Of a DNA stretch of 64,000 nucleotides, positions 1-9,600 are shown piece by piece; position 1 is the first letter of the stretch; each line of letters starts with the position of its first letter. The notes beneath the pieces are model-generated. The model made no database searches, was not told the origin of the DNA, and saw only the letters and a program-made list of their open reading frames with translations. The position numbers and the translations under genes are program-made. Source of the stretch: Cladorrhinum sp. PSN259 (taxonomy: Eukaryota; Ascomycota; Sordariomycetes; Sordariales; Podosporaceae); contig MU867068.1 of the NCBI GenBank assembly GCA_033725935.1, positions 683,681-747,680 of the forward strand, read 5' to 3'.

Positions 1-335
1 GCTGATACATTGCGAGCGGCCCAGCGAAGCATCTGTCAAGAGGCTGCTCTTGATGGTTGCAAGTCGAGTCATGAAAGTACATAGCGAGGAGAACAAAAGA
101 ATTCGAGGTTGGAGTCGAATTTACAAATCCAGATGTTAAAAGGGGAAGCGATGTCCGAAGCAACCGTCCATCCCCCTCACTACAATCATCCAGAACTGTC
201 AAAGCCCAACACTACGCACGCTCACCAATCAAACGAGAAATCCGAATTTGATACCTGCAGGCTAGAAATTCCATTTCAACGAGCCGAAATTCCATTTTCA
301 ACAAGCCCCACAATACAATACCCACCGACTCTAAG
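1..335. other. intergenic, window edge
   Basis: No coding sequence could be supported here. It is probably the promoter and 5' leader of the zinc-finger gene that starts at 336. Confidence 0.5.
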
Positions 336-1484
336 ATGGCCATCACCGCAGGCAGGGGCATTCCCAGAAACTCGGATCCTCCATCCAGTGCGGCAAAGGA
401 CGCCGGGCACTGTATCATTCTCAGCTCATCCCAGGTCCATATTGCGCTGGATGGCTGCACAGAGAAAGTTTGGCAGCATTCAGGCTGCTGCTCTTACTTG
501 CCCCTCAAAGCTCTTGTCTACTACAAGTTGCCCGTTCGAACCCGGCCGGCGCTTGTCTTGCATCATCGTGGGGAAAACCAAGAGAATCAATCCACAGACG
601 AATCGGAAGACGACGCCGACATTGATGCGGAGCATCCATTTGGCGAACATGTGGAAACATTGGTGGCTGAAGCTCATGCCAAATTCAGCTCACAGGCACG
701 AGACTCACCACCACCAAGTGCCAAGCGTTGCAGTCCGGAGCAGGACTGCCCATCGAAACGCCGCAAGCTCTGTGAATACGACGATTTGGGGATGAAATCA
801 GAAGAAGTGGAGGAGCACGCAGACCAGGGTTGGAACACAACCCCCAACTCACGCTATTCCTCTCCTCGGCGGCACAGTAGTGCCCGCCGAACCCAAGGCC
901 CAACTTTTGACTGCCCCTATCACAAATACAGTCCCAAGAAATACCGGCACCTCTGCCTTATCAACAGATTCCCAACCATCCGCTCCGTCCTATCACACAT
1001 TCAGAGAGCCCACGGTCGCGCCCCGTACTGTCCGACTTGCCACAGCGAGTTCAGGGGGCCGAACGGCGACGCCAAGCGCCGCAAGCACATCAGAGGCAGG
1101 AAGTGCAAGCGCCGCGAGGGCCCTATCATGATTGAAGGGCTTCAAGGCGACCGGATGGACCGCCTCTGCGAGCTGGAGCCCTCGGGCACCGAGAAGCAAC
1201 AGTGGAAACAGATATGGAAAATCGTGTACCCCGACGTTGCGCCTCCTTCCAGCCCGCACTTGGACGACGGCACGGACAAGTACGTCAAGCTCGTCCTGGC
1301 TGCCAGGAAGTTCTGGGAGCAGAACGGCAGAAGCTTGGTCATGGGGTATTTGCAAAAGACCGAGCAAGGAGAAGAAATGTCCAGTGACAGTGAGAATTGG
1401 ATGGCGGACGCGGAGAGCTTGCAGAGAGCTGTCCTAAAACGGCTCCTGGAGCGCTTGCTTCGGGAGGATCATGGACAACAATAA
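336..1484 (+). CDS. C2H2-type zinc-finger family protein (cluster member 1)
   Basis: A 382-residue protein, read as one exon from the ATG at 336. The first third is low-complexity and unlike its relatives, so the start or an upstream intron is uncertain. A nuclear-type charged region with CPSKRRK (about residue 135) precedes the finger. The finger begins at C193 (CPYHKYSPKKYRHLC), continues with an F-x2-I-x2-V-x2-H helix ending in H, then a second Cys pair (YCPTCHSEF) with a distal H and C. Downstream is the family signature W-x2-IW-x-I-x-x-P (QWKQIWKIVYP), then a charged helical tail. The order (wide-spaced C2H2, C2HC knuckle, W/IW/FP box) recurs in five other genes of this window. A nucleic-acid-binding or regulatory role is inferred from the fingers only; the family has no function known to me. 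Confidence 0.75.
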   Translation: MAITAGRGIPRNSDPPSSAAKDAGHCIILSSSQVHIALDGCTEKVWQHSGCCSYLPLKALVYYKLPVRTRPALVLHHRGENQENQSTDESEDDADIDAEHPFGEHVETLVAEAHAKFSSQARDSPPPSAKRCSPEQDCPSKRRKLCEYDDLGMKSEEVEEHADQGWNTTPNSRYSSPRRHSSARRTQGPTFDCPYHKYSPKKYRHLCLINRFPTIRSVLSHIQRAHGRAPYCPTCHSEFRGPNGDAKRRKHIRGRKCKRREGPIMIEGLQGDRMDRLCELEPSGTEKQQWKQIWKIVYPDVAPPSSPHLDDGTDKYVKLVLAARKFWEQNGRSLVMGYLQKTEQGEEMSSDSENWMADAESLQRAVLKRLLERLLREDHGQQ

Positions 1485-1710
1485 CAATTTACAGGAGGAG
1501 AAGAAATGCTCGGCTGAACCTTTTTTCATTTCATTTCTTTTTCGTCTATGTTTCCTTTGTGGGTAGAGATTGAAGACATTTGTAGTTAGAGATGCTTACA
1601 TTAATATCAATGATACCTCAAGGTTGTCTTTCAATTCTTTTATTTTTTTTTACCAGATTCTGCTTCCACTTTTGGTGGCTCTGTCTTCGAACTCTGCATG
1701 CATGTACAAC

Positions 1711-1716
1711 AATAAA
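1711..1716 (+). terminator. candidate polyadenylation signal AATAAA
   Basis: An AATAAA hexamer lies 227 bp after the stop codon of the zinc-finger gene at 336-1484, in T-rich flank. Placement fits fungal 3' processing, but the hexamer is poorly conserved in fungi, so the call is tentative. Confidence 0.35.
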
Positions 1717-2159
1717 ACTCAATTCAATTGATTTGTATTTTTGTTTTTTGTTCAATAATTGATCGGGTATCAATTGAGGGGGAAGACTGGACAAGCATGG
1801 CTAATAGTGCCGTTCACTTCCATGCATTGTGACAGGCGGGGCCGATGTGCCCAGCAGCGACCGAGAACATATGATGGTTTGGATTTCATGCAATGCAACT
1901 CCATCACCTTGAGTGTAATAAGGGTGGCTGGGTGGCTAAATCTGCTTTGTTGTCAATTTCATGCATGGCTGCGATCGCTCGATCACTCAACGGTGTAGTC
2001 GGGGACGGGAATGTTTCTATTGGTAATTGCACGATCCATTTGGTATCAACAGTGCCCCGAAGATTCCGCAAGCCGCCAGTCAACCTCTCTAGGTGAGACA
2101 CTGACAGAGAAACCCAATCCACATCAAGAAGCCTGATCGTGGGTACAGCATCTACGGTT

Positions 2160-2176
2160 ACATGTACTGTACATGT
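2160..2176. repeat. 17-bp inverted repeat
   Basis: Perfect 8-bp arms (ACATGTAC / GTACATGT) are separated by a single T. It could be a dimeric transcription-factor site or chance; no other copy was noticed in the window. Confidence 0.5.
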
Positions 2177-3310
2177 GGTTACTACCACTGAACCCAATCA
2201 AAGCAGGTATCTACCCTCGTGTTCCATGTACCACAAGAGGCAGATTGAAGAATCATGCTGTTTTTATCGCATCAGCCCAGTCCCACTCTATCCCGTTTTA
2301 GTCAAGGAGGTGTGGGAGGTGTGGCCACCGGTCAAAGCTGTCTGCGGCACGGCACCTCGATCCCCTCTCGAATCGCCAGCGCTCTACCCTGGATACTAGC
2401 ACGATACAAGAGAAAGTAAACTCGTGGAATTGCCAAGAATACGAATGAATACGCATGAAATAGCATCAAAAACTTGTGGGTAAAACGCACCGTCCTTATC
2501 CAGAAAAAGAAAAGAAAAAAAAGAAAAGCATGACGAGACTGACAGTCGCGCCTGCCAGCACACAAGACCGTTAAATGGGGGGCTGGTACAGGAGAGAAAT
2601 TTGCCACTCCGCAGCCGAGTGAATTTCCATCTGTTCAACTCGGATGTGCTTTCCTCCGCGGTCACGCTCCTATTTTCTCGTCCCAGGAACTCACCACCCT
2701 ATTCCGGCTGATGGAGGGGGATCGTCTTCGGCCCCGCGAGGTTTCTGTCTATCAGGCGATCACGTAGCAAGTCATGTCATGTTGGAGACGGATTTTGTAG
2801 AGAGGTTGGCCTGGAGGCTGCTGACCAAAGAACGCAAAACTCACGTGGTGGTGAGCCATCTTCAAGCTTCCCGGGCCAAGTGCAATCCGCTGTACCGGAA
2901 AGCATCACCACCACTTGGACCTGGCACCAATGAGAGGAACACTAAAACTTGTAGAATCCAAGCAGATGGAGTGCTAGCACCCTGCCAAGAGACAACTTGA
3001 TGCTGTTACACCGTTGCGTGCAGCAGGGCTTCCAGGTTGCCCCAACCATTGTCCACTGGCAGCGCTGTTCATAAGATACAGTAGCATCACGTTCGCTCCG
3101 CTGAGCGAAAGCAGATACGCGTTGGTGGAAGGCTTTGTATAAGGCGGAAAGGAGTCAAGTGGACATTCAATTCAATACTTAAAAATGGAAATAGATATCA
3201 GCCGGGCCTTTCCCTCTTGAAGATTACGCCCATTCCACTGTCTGGATATTTATTTCTTGCGCGTGTTTGTACCTGTTGCTGAATCGAACCACAATCTCAA
3301 CTCAAACGAG

Positions 3311-4516
3311 ATGGTGGAAGCAGACTTGGGTTCCAACGAGAGCGCCACACCCCGAAAGAGACGTCATGGCGCGGGCCCAGGACTCAGCAGCACTGAGGCC
3401 GCCACCCGAAAGACAGTTGCCTGCCACTTTAGCAAGCACCCAGCACTAAAGCCTCTCCATCCCAACTGCCGAGGGTTCATCCTCAGGGGCATCGCCGATC
3501 TCAAGCTGCATTTTAAACGGTGCCATAAACAGCCGCCATTCTGCGATATATGCAAGCGTGTCTTTCACGGCGACACAGGACACAAGGACCGAGATGACCA
3601 CCTCAGCGCCGAACCTGGCTGTGAACAGAACAGTCTTCCCGAACCTCAAGGAATCACGCCTGCCGTGTGGAACAATCTTGTCAGAGAGAAGTTCAAGCGG
3701 CCGTCCAGCCAGACTGGGTCCAAAGAGATGATGCTGCAGCAAAATTGGCATCGCGTCTGGGACATCATTTTCCCCGGAATTGAACACCCGGACGCCATCT
3801 TCCACGAGTGCACAGAGAGTGATGAGTGGCTTCACAATAACATCGAAAGCTATCTTCGTTCAGAAACACTCCGGAATCTCGTTGAGGAGCAGGCACAAAC
3901 TCTCGGCATCGCTATGCCCAATCTGACAAGGTTCTCCAACCATCTCCTCGGCAGCTTTCGCGAGTACCCACGCCTGCTAGCCGCCCGCACTCCTGAACAC
4001 CCAGCTCCATCCCCTGCGCCCGGCGGCGCGAACCGCGCAGGCGGAGTGAGCGGCACAGGCGGCACAGGTCAGAACCAGCCTGAATTCTTAACCAATGGTC
4101 CACACAGGGATGCCCTTGCCCTTTCCTTTCATCCCACAGCGACAGCCCATCATCTCATGTCACCTCATCTCCAGCCAGAGCTACCCGTAGTTCTAACCAG
4201 GAACCCAGCGATCCCGACAATGTTCAATCCTTATTCCCCGGCAATCTCACAACATCACGGCGGGCGGCAACAGGATCCCAGACGCCACCAGCCTGCATCA
4301 AATGCACCAGGCCACTTCCCGAATTTCACTTACAGCATGCCCTTGGCTTACATGGAACACCCGGTTTATGAGCCGGGTCGCATTCCCCTGGCAGGACCTG
4401 CCCGTGGACCGACAGCAGGCACTCGCCAAGCTCAGCTCCTGAGCATAAATGCGATCGATCCGCAACTCATGTCTCCCGGTGAACCAACTGACTGGGACGA
4501 ATGGCTCCAAGAATAA
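3311..4516 (+). CDS. C2H2-type zinc-finger family protein (cluster member 2)
   Basis: A 401-residue protein. The open frame extends upstream without an ATG; the first ATG at 3311 (MVEADLGSN) is taken as the start. A basic stretch (TPRKRRHG) precedes the finger: ACHFSKHPALKPLHPNC, helix GIADLKLHFKRCH, then FCDICKRVFHG with distal H and C. The W/FP box reads NWHRVWDIIFPGIEHP. The C-terminal half is Pro, Gly and His rich and probably disordered. It is a paralogue of the gene 1.8 kb upstream on the same strand, and the fold order is identical though sequence identity looks low. An AATAAA lies 73 bp past the stop. Confidence 0.75.
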   Translation: MVEADLGSNESATPRKRRHGAGPGLSSTEAATRKTVACHFSKHPALKPLHPNCRGFILRGIADLKLHFKRCHKQPPFCDICKRVFHGDTGHKDRDDHLSAEPGCEQNSLPEPQGITPAVWNNLVREKFKRPSSQTGSKEMMLQQNWHRVWDIIFPGIEHPDAIFHECTESDEWLHNNIESYLRSETLRNLVEEQAQTLGIAMPNLTRFSNHLLGSFREYPRLLAARTPEHPAPSPAPGGANRAGGVSGTGGTGQNQPEFLTNGPHRDALALSFHPTATAHHLMSPHLQPELPVVLTRNPAIPTMFNPYSPAISQHHGGRQQDPRRHQPASNAPGHFPNFTYSMPLAYMEHPVYEPGRIPLAGPARGPTAGTRQAQLLSINAIDPQLMSPGEPTDWDEWLQE

Positions 4517-4588
4517 TATCCGATTCGTCGCTTATACTGTAAGTGATGCTGACGGGCTTCACCACCAACAATTCAAGAGGCTCGAAAC

Positions 4589-4594
4589 AATAAA
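4589..4594 (+). terminator. candidate polyadenylation signal AATAAA
   Basis: An AATAAA hexamer 73 bp downstream of the zinc-finger gene ending at 4516, followed by a T-rich tract. Confidence 0.35.
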
Positions 4595-4982
4595 CTGGAT
4601 GAGTCTAGGACAAAAGGGCGGCAGACTGCTTTTTTTTCCCTTTTTTTCCTTTTTTTTTTTTGGTTATTGTTTATTTCCACGCATCCTTTATTGCTCTGTT
4701 TCAATCCTTGAAAGGTTTTCAGGAATACACCCTATGCACATTTGGAGATCTAAAAAAAAAGGGAGGGGGGGGAGAAAGAGAGAAACTTCGTGATACGCCA
4801 TTTCCTTTTATACCTTTTTTTTTATTCTTCTCATCCAGTCATGTACACACGGTTCTAATGCGCAAGGCGGCATTCTGTTGTTCATGTCGTACTGAGGAAG
4901 ATTCAGCAAAAGACGTCTAGCCATCTTTGCATGACACGCAATCTCTTGACTTTATACACCTTTAGCCTCCGCTGATTATTTA

Positions 4983-5095
4983 TTTTTCTTTTTCTTTTTC
5001 TTTTTCTTTTTCTTTTTCTTTTTCTTTTTCTTTTTCTTTTTATTTTTATTTTTATTTTTTTATTTTTTATTTTTATTTTATTTTTCCCGAGTACA
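4983..5095. repeat. hexanucleotide microsatellite (TTTTTC)n then (TTTTTA)n-like
   Basis: C residues recur every 6 bp from 4988 to about 5036 within T runs, giving about nine TTTTTC units, followed by T5-6A units to about 5085. It produces a spurious Lys/Arg open frame on the minus strand. Confidence 0.9.
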
Positions 5096-5820
5096 ATCAT
5101 CTTCATACTCGCAGGGCTACTTGGTGATACCGGAAAAGAAAAACATGAAAAATAGAGGCACGGGGCGTTGTTTGGGAAAATTTGGGTATGGTTAAAGGAA
5201 AAAGGAAAATAACAAGAAAGGGATGAATGAGATAGCAAGACGTACCGCGTTGATGGGATTGCATGCAAGCTGTCATATTCCTGGGAAAATGTCTCTTGAT
5301 TTTAAAAGACATTTAGCTAAAGACTAGAGTCACTTTCCTTGCAAAGGTGTTGGATATATACCGCTGTGTACATACATACATCAATATGAGACGTGGGCCT
5401 ACTAGGTAACAGTTACTATTCACAACTGTTATTTTATTTCAATACAATGACAACAAAACTTGACCCGTTATATTTAAATTAACCGTTATTATCGTATGGA
5501 CCGTTATTAATTACTAAACAGTTATTGCCGAGGAAATTTCCGTAAAATATAGCGTGTTTTATACAGCCATAAACCTTCTTGTATTTACTTTTACCTGCCC
5601 ACCCACCCACCTGCCTGCCTGCCTGCCTGCTAATTGAGTGCCTTTCCGCCGTGTGTATGGTCGTGGATCGGTTGGTCGGAGATGCCCTAGGAGAGGTAGT
5701 GGGAAGTTTCTGGCATGGCTGCAAGCCAGGAAGCCTATGTGGGTGTGGGTGTGAGTGTGGGTGCCGTACCTGTGCCTGTGTGGGTGTGCAGGGCATGCCC
5801 GCGCATATGTGGGTGTGGGG

Positions 5821-6120
5821 TATGTATGCCGATGCCATCGCCTGTGCCTGGGTGTGGTGACAGCTAAGTGGGTGGTGGGTGTGATGGTTGAAATGGAAGA
5901 TGGCCAAACACTTTGAAGATGCAGAGATCCAAGGCATTGCCTGGGCCTCGGGTGTGGGTGTGGGTGTGGGTATGTGTGCCGAGGCTATCGCCGGTACCTG
6001 TGTGTGGTGGCCGTTGTCATGGGAGGTGTGGTGGTTGAAGTGGAAGATGGCCAACACCCGACTTCGAAGATGCGGAGGTCCAAGGCATTGCCTGGGTGTG
6101 GGTGTGGGTGTAAGCAGGTG
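5821..6120. repeat. 150-bp imperfect tandem duplication, G-rich
   Basis: Two units (5821-5970 and 5971-6120) share landmarks at an exact 150-bp offset: TATGTATGCCGATGCC against TATGTGTGCCGAGGCT, and CAAGGCATTG at 5931 and 6081. GGGTGT runs lie at each unit's end. The first junction has four GGG runs separated by TGT (5950-5970), the canonical G-quadruplex pattern. A weaker, partial third unit may lie upstream, near 5740-5815. Confidence 0.85.
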
Positions 6121-6406
6121 TGGCCGGGCGCCTAAAAGGAAATTTCATATACCCAAATTCGTCGCGGACAACCAGGGCTGTTGTATTAGTGTGTAGCACC
6201 TTGGAACCGCCTGGTTCCCAGGGATGCGGGTTTTTCTGACTACCTACCTATCCTGAGCTTCAGATAGTACCAGTCCCCTCTGTGAGCTGAACAGTGGAGT
6301 TGTGGGGAGGCTACAGCTGAAAAGTGGTTGATTGGGACCAACAAGCAATGGGAAGTGGGATGTTTCCCAAGACCTGACCTTGGTGGCCTGCCCTGCTGCA
6401 GCGCCT

Positions 6407-6424
6407 GCAGGTGGATCCACCTGC
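6407..6424. promoter_or_regulatory. 18-bp perfect palindrome upstream of the NLR gene
   Basis: GCAGGTGGATCCACCTGC is its own reverse complement and ends 183 bp before the inferred NLR start codon. A symmetric site of this length in a promoter fits a dimeric regulator. No function is demonstrated. Confidence 0.4.
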
Positions 6425-6607
6425 TGCAACCTGCTGCAACAGGAGTTGACGTGGGGAAACATAATTGGCCCGAGAATCAATCTGCTCTGCTCTGCTTCCA
6501 CTTCCAGAAACACAGAATGAATCCCCACGTTTGCAAATCTCGTAAGCATGTTCTGCAATCAAATGCCTCGCGGATCACACTGTCTTTAGCATACGTAAAC
6601 AATAGCC

Positions 6608-9600
6608 ATGTCTAACTCGGCGCCAGCCGCACCGATTAGCTCTCCTTGCAAGACGATACTCTCTCTCGGTAGGTTGAATCCGACGATGCATGCTCTTTCT
6701 CGCTTTGGTAGTTCCGTTCACTGATACTGATACGCCTAGATGGCGGGGGCATCCGCGGCTATTCATCTCTGATGATGTTGGAGAAGCTGATGGGAGTGAT
6801 ACAGAAGAAGCTTGGCCTGCCGTCGCCGCCATTGCCGTGTGAATGTTTTGACATCATCGGAGGCACCAGTACTGGAGGGTAAGTCTTGGCGCCGCTCCCA
6901 TCTTAAGACACATTGGTCCTGAACACAGCATCGCTAGGATCATTGCCATCCTTCTGGGACGGCTTCGAATGTCTACTGCCGAGGCCCTGAGCGCTTATAG
7001 CCGTGTTGCCGAACTGGCTTTCACACCAAAAGTATACGTACCCTTTCGGCCTCCAACCTTGCCCAAATACTCGGATGCAAAGTTGGTCGAGGCAATCCAA
7101 AGAGAGCTGAAATCGGCACGGGCCTCAAACGGCGACAGTGAAGCGCTATTTGCTGATGGTGAAGCTGTCAAGACGATCGTGCTAGCGATCACCAAGGTCA
7201 ACGTCAATGCAGGACCCACGCTTTTTAAGACATATGACGTCGAGCCAGCTTGGAAGGACTGCACGATATGGGAAGTTGCACGGGCGACCTCGGCTGCGAC
7301 CACCTTCTTCGGTCCCATCAAGACGGGTCGTGACAATATTGCATTCATCGACGCCGCCTTCGGCTACAATAACCCCTGTGAAGTTCTGCTTGCCGAGGCG
7401 GACAGGGCGATCCCCGGCCGGCAGACTTCATGCATCGTTAGTATCGGGACGGGGCTCAAGGGGGCGATTGGTGTCAGCCCTAAGCCCTTCACCCTCCTTA
7501 AAGCCCTCACCAACATGGCAACCAACTCGCTCGCCGTCCATTCTCGACTTCAGGAGACCTTTAGCCGCGAGCAGCCGCAAAAGTACTGGAGGTTTGACGA
7601 GGACGTGGCCATTAGCGAGATCAAGATGGACAACTGGAAAATGCTGCAGAGTATCGCTGGACACACACACACAACTACCTAAAGGCTTTCGCAACTAATA
7701 CGGCCATGGAGCACTGCGCTGACTCCCTGATCGCTGCAAAACCAATCTTGCGAACAGGTAAGTCATGATACAAAACTGATCTCATACGGGACCTCAACCC
7801 GGTATCCATGTGCAACTTTGGAGTCGAGGCTAACCTAGGGCTCTTGACTAGGAGCGGCAACGAAAAATGTCGATTCGCCGCTAGAACATGCCCCTTTAAC
7901 AGGAGACGAGGATGTCTCACGCCTGGGTAACAACCAATATCTCACATCATACAGTGCTGATTCTAATGAATAGCTAGAGTTTCTCAGGCTGCTCTCCTTC
8001 GCTGAGATGGACTTCCGTGAACAAACGGTCCATGCCGCCTTCAATGCTACACACGAGTGGATGTTGAATTCGCCGGAGTACTCTACCTGGAAGAGGTCCC
8101 TGGGCCAGAGGTTGCTGATAAAAGGCAAAGCCGGTTGCGGGAAGTCGACGCTGATGAAGCATCTCTTCAAGCATGAGACTCTAGCAGCTGCTGACTCTGA
8201 CACAGCACCACCTGTGATCTGCGGCTTCTTCTTCAATGGCAGAGGCAGCCGGATGGAAAAAACCATTGAGGGCCTGCTTCGCACGGTTCTTCACCAGATC
8301 GTCTTCCAGAATCCACCCTCATATAGAGCCCTCTCCCAGTTTCACGCCGACATCAAGAAAGTGAGAGCTTCGCGGGAGCATAGCGTTGACTGGACGGGCG
8401 AAACCCTGATACAAATGTTTGAAATCGTGATGCGGTCGTCTACCACGCCAACTCTGATCTTTATCGACGCGCTCGACGAAGGCGAAGGCGAAGGCGAAAG
8501 ATTTTCGACCGCAGCAGTGTTCACCTTGTTGGAGCAATACACGGGTCCGCAGCTAGATGGGCGCCACGCACCCGCCAGCATCTGTCTCTCGAGTAGACCA
8601 GACAATTTTGTGAATTGCCAGAAGGAGTGGACTCCGATTGACATGACAAAATTCAACTCCGAGGATATCAAGACATACACAACAGGCCGCCTCAGCACCA
8701 TGGTGGGGCGCTGCCAGGGTTTCGGTTACGAGCAGCTTGCGGCTGAGCTGGAGCGCCAAATCCTCGACAAGGCGGATGGGGTCTTCTTATGGGTCAGGCT
8801 CGTGGTCGATGAGATCACGGCGGCCATGAAGGATGGTGAATGCGTTGAGCACATAAGGTCACAGCTATCTGCCACCCCTGCGGATCTGTGGAAGATGTTT
8901 GAGAGAATGATGCTCAAAGTGAAGGATCACCGTATCCCAGACATGGAACGGCTATTGAAGATTGTGCTGGCAGCTGAGAGACCTCTGTCAGTGGAAGAGC
9001 TCGTCCATGTGTTGCCGCTCAGCTCCAACGACCCCCCTCGTGCTCTTTGCGACGTTTGGGATGAGAATACAGCCAGGCAGACTTGCGAAAAGATGAAAAA
9101 ACAAATCTTGCTGCACTGCGGCGGCTTAGTCGAAGTTGTCGAGACGGAGCGTTCTTTCAACATAAATAAGTGGAAAGGCGTTGAATACAAATTCACGACG
9201 CAGGTGCAGTTCATACACCAATCCATCAAAGACTACCTCAATAGCACGCAGGTGCCGAAACAGCTGGCTGAAAAGCTGGACTCGCCGAGCCTCGAACAGA
9301 GCGGTCACAAGCTCCTACTAACAGTCTGTCTGCGGTATCTCCAACTACCTGAAACGGCTGCGGTAGCGGACCCCCAGGCGCCTTCTCCTTATATGTCCAA
9401 GACTGAATTGAATGCTTTCTGGAAGAAGATATTGGCTGAATATCCCTTTTTATTTTACTCGCCGCTTTGGGTAAGGCATGCCGAGCAATCCATCACCACA
9501 GGACATGAGTCAGTTTCCCGGGAGCGCTTGCAAACCATGGAGGCTATCTTCCGAACATGGCGGTCATTCCCTTACCCCCGTCGGTCACAAATATACTACT

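Larger units (their letters stand above)
1485..3310. other. intergenic between zinc-finger genes 1 and 2
   Basis: No gene could be supported in about 1.8 kb. It contains a candidate polyadenylation signal (1711-1716), T-rich 3' flank near 1640, a short inverted repeat at 2160-2176 and an A-rich tract near 2510-2530. Open frames here show no family features. Confidence 0.5.
4517..6607. other. repeat-rich intergenic region upstream of the NLR gene
   Basis: No coding sequence could be supported in 2.1 kb. It carries T-rich tracts (4630-4660), a TTTTTC/TTTTTA hexanucleotide array (4983-5095), a CTGC microsatellite (about 5610-5630), a G-rich 150-bp tandem duplication (5821-6120) and an 18-bp palindrome (6407-6424) close to the NLR start. 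Confidence 0.55.

Noticed and set aside
4903..5268. Lys/Arg-rich minus-strand open frame
   Set aside because: Encoded by the TTTTTC/TTTTTA microsatellite, not by a gene.
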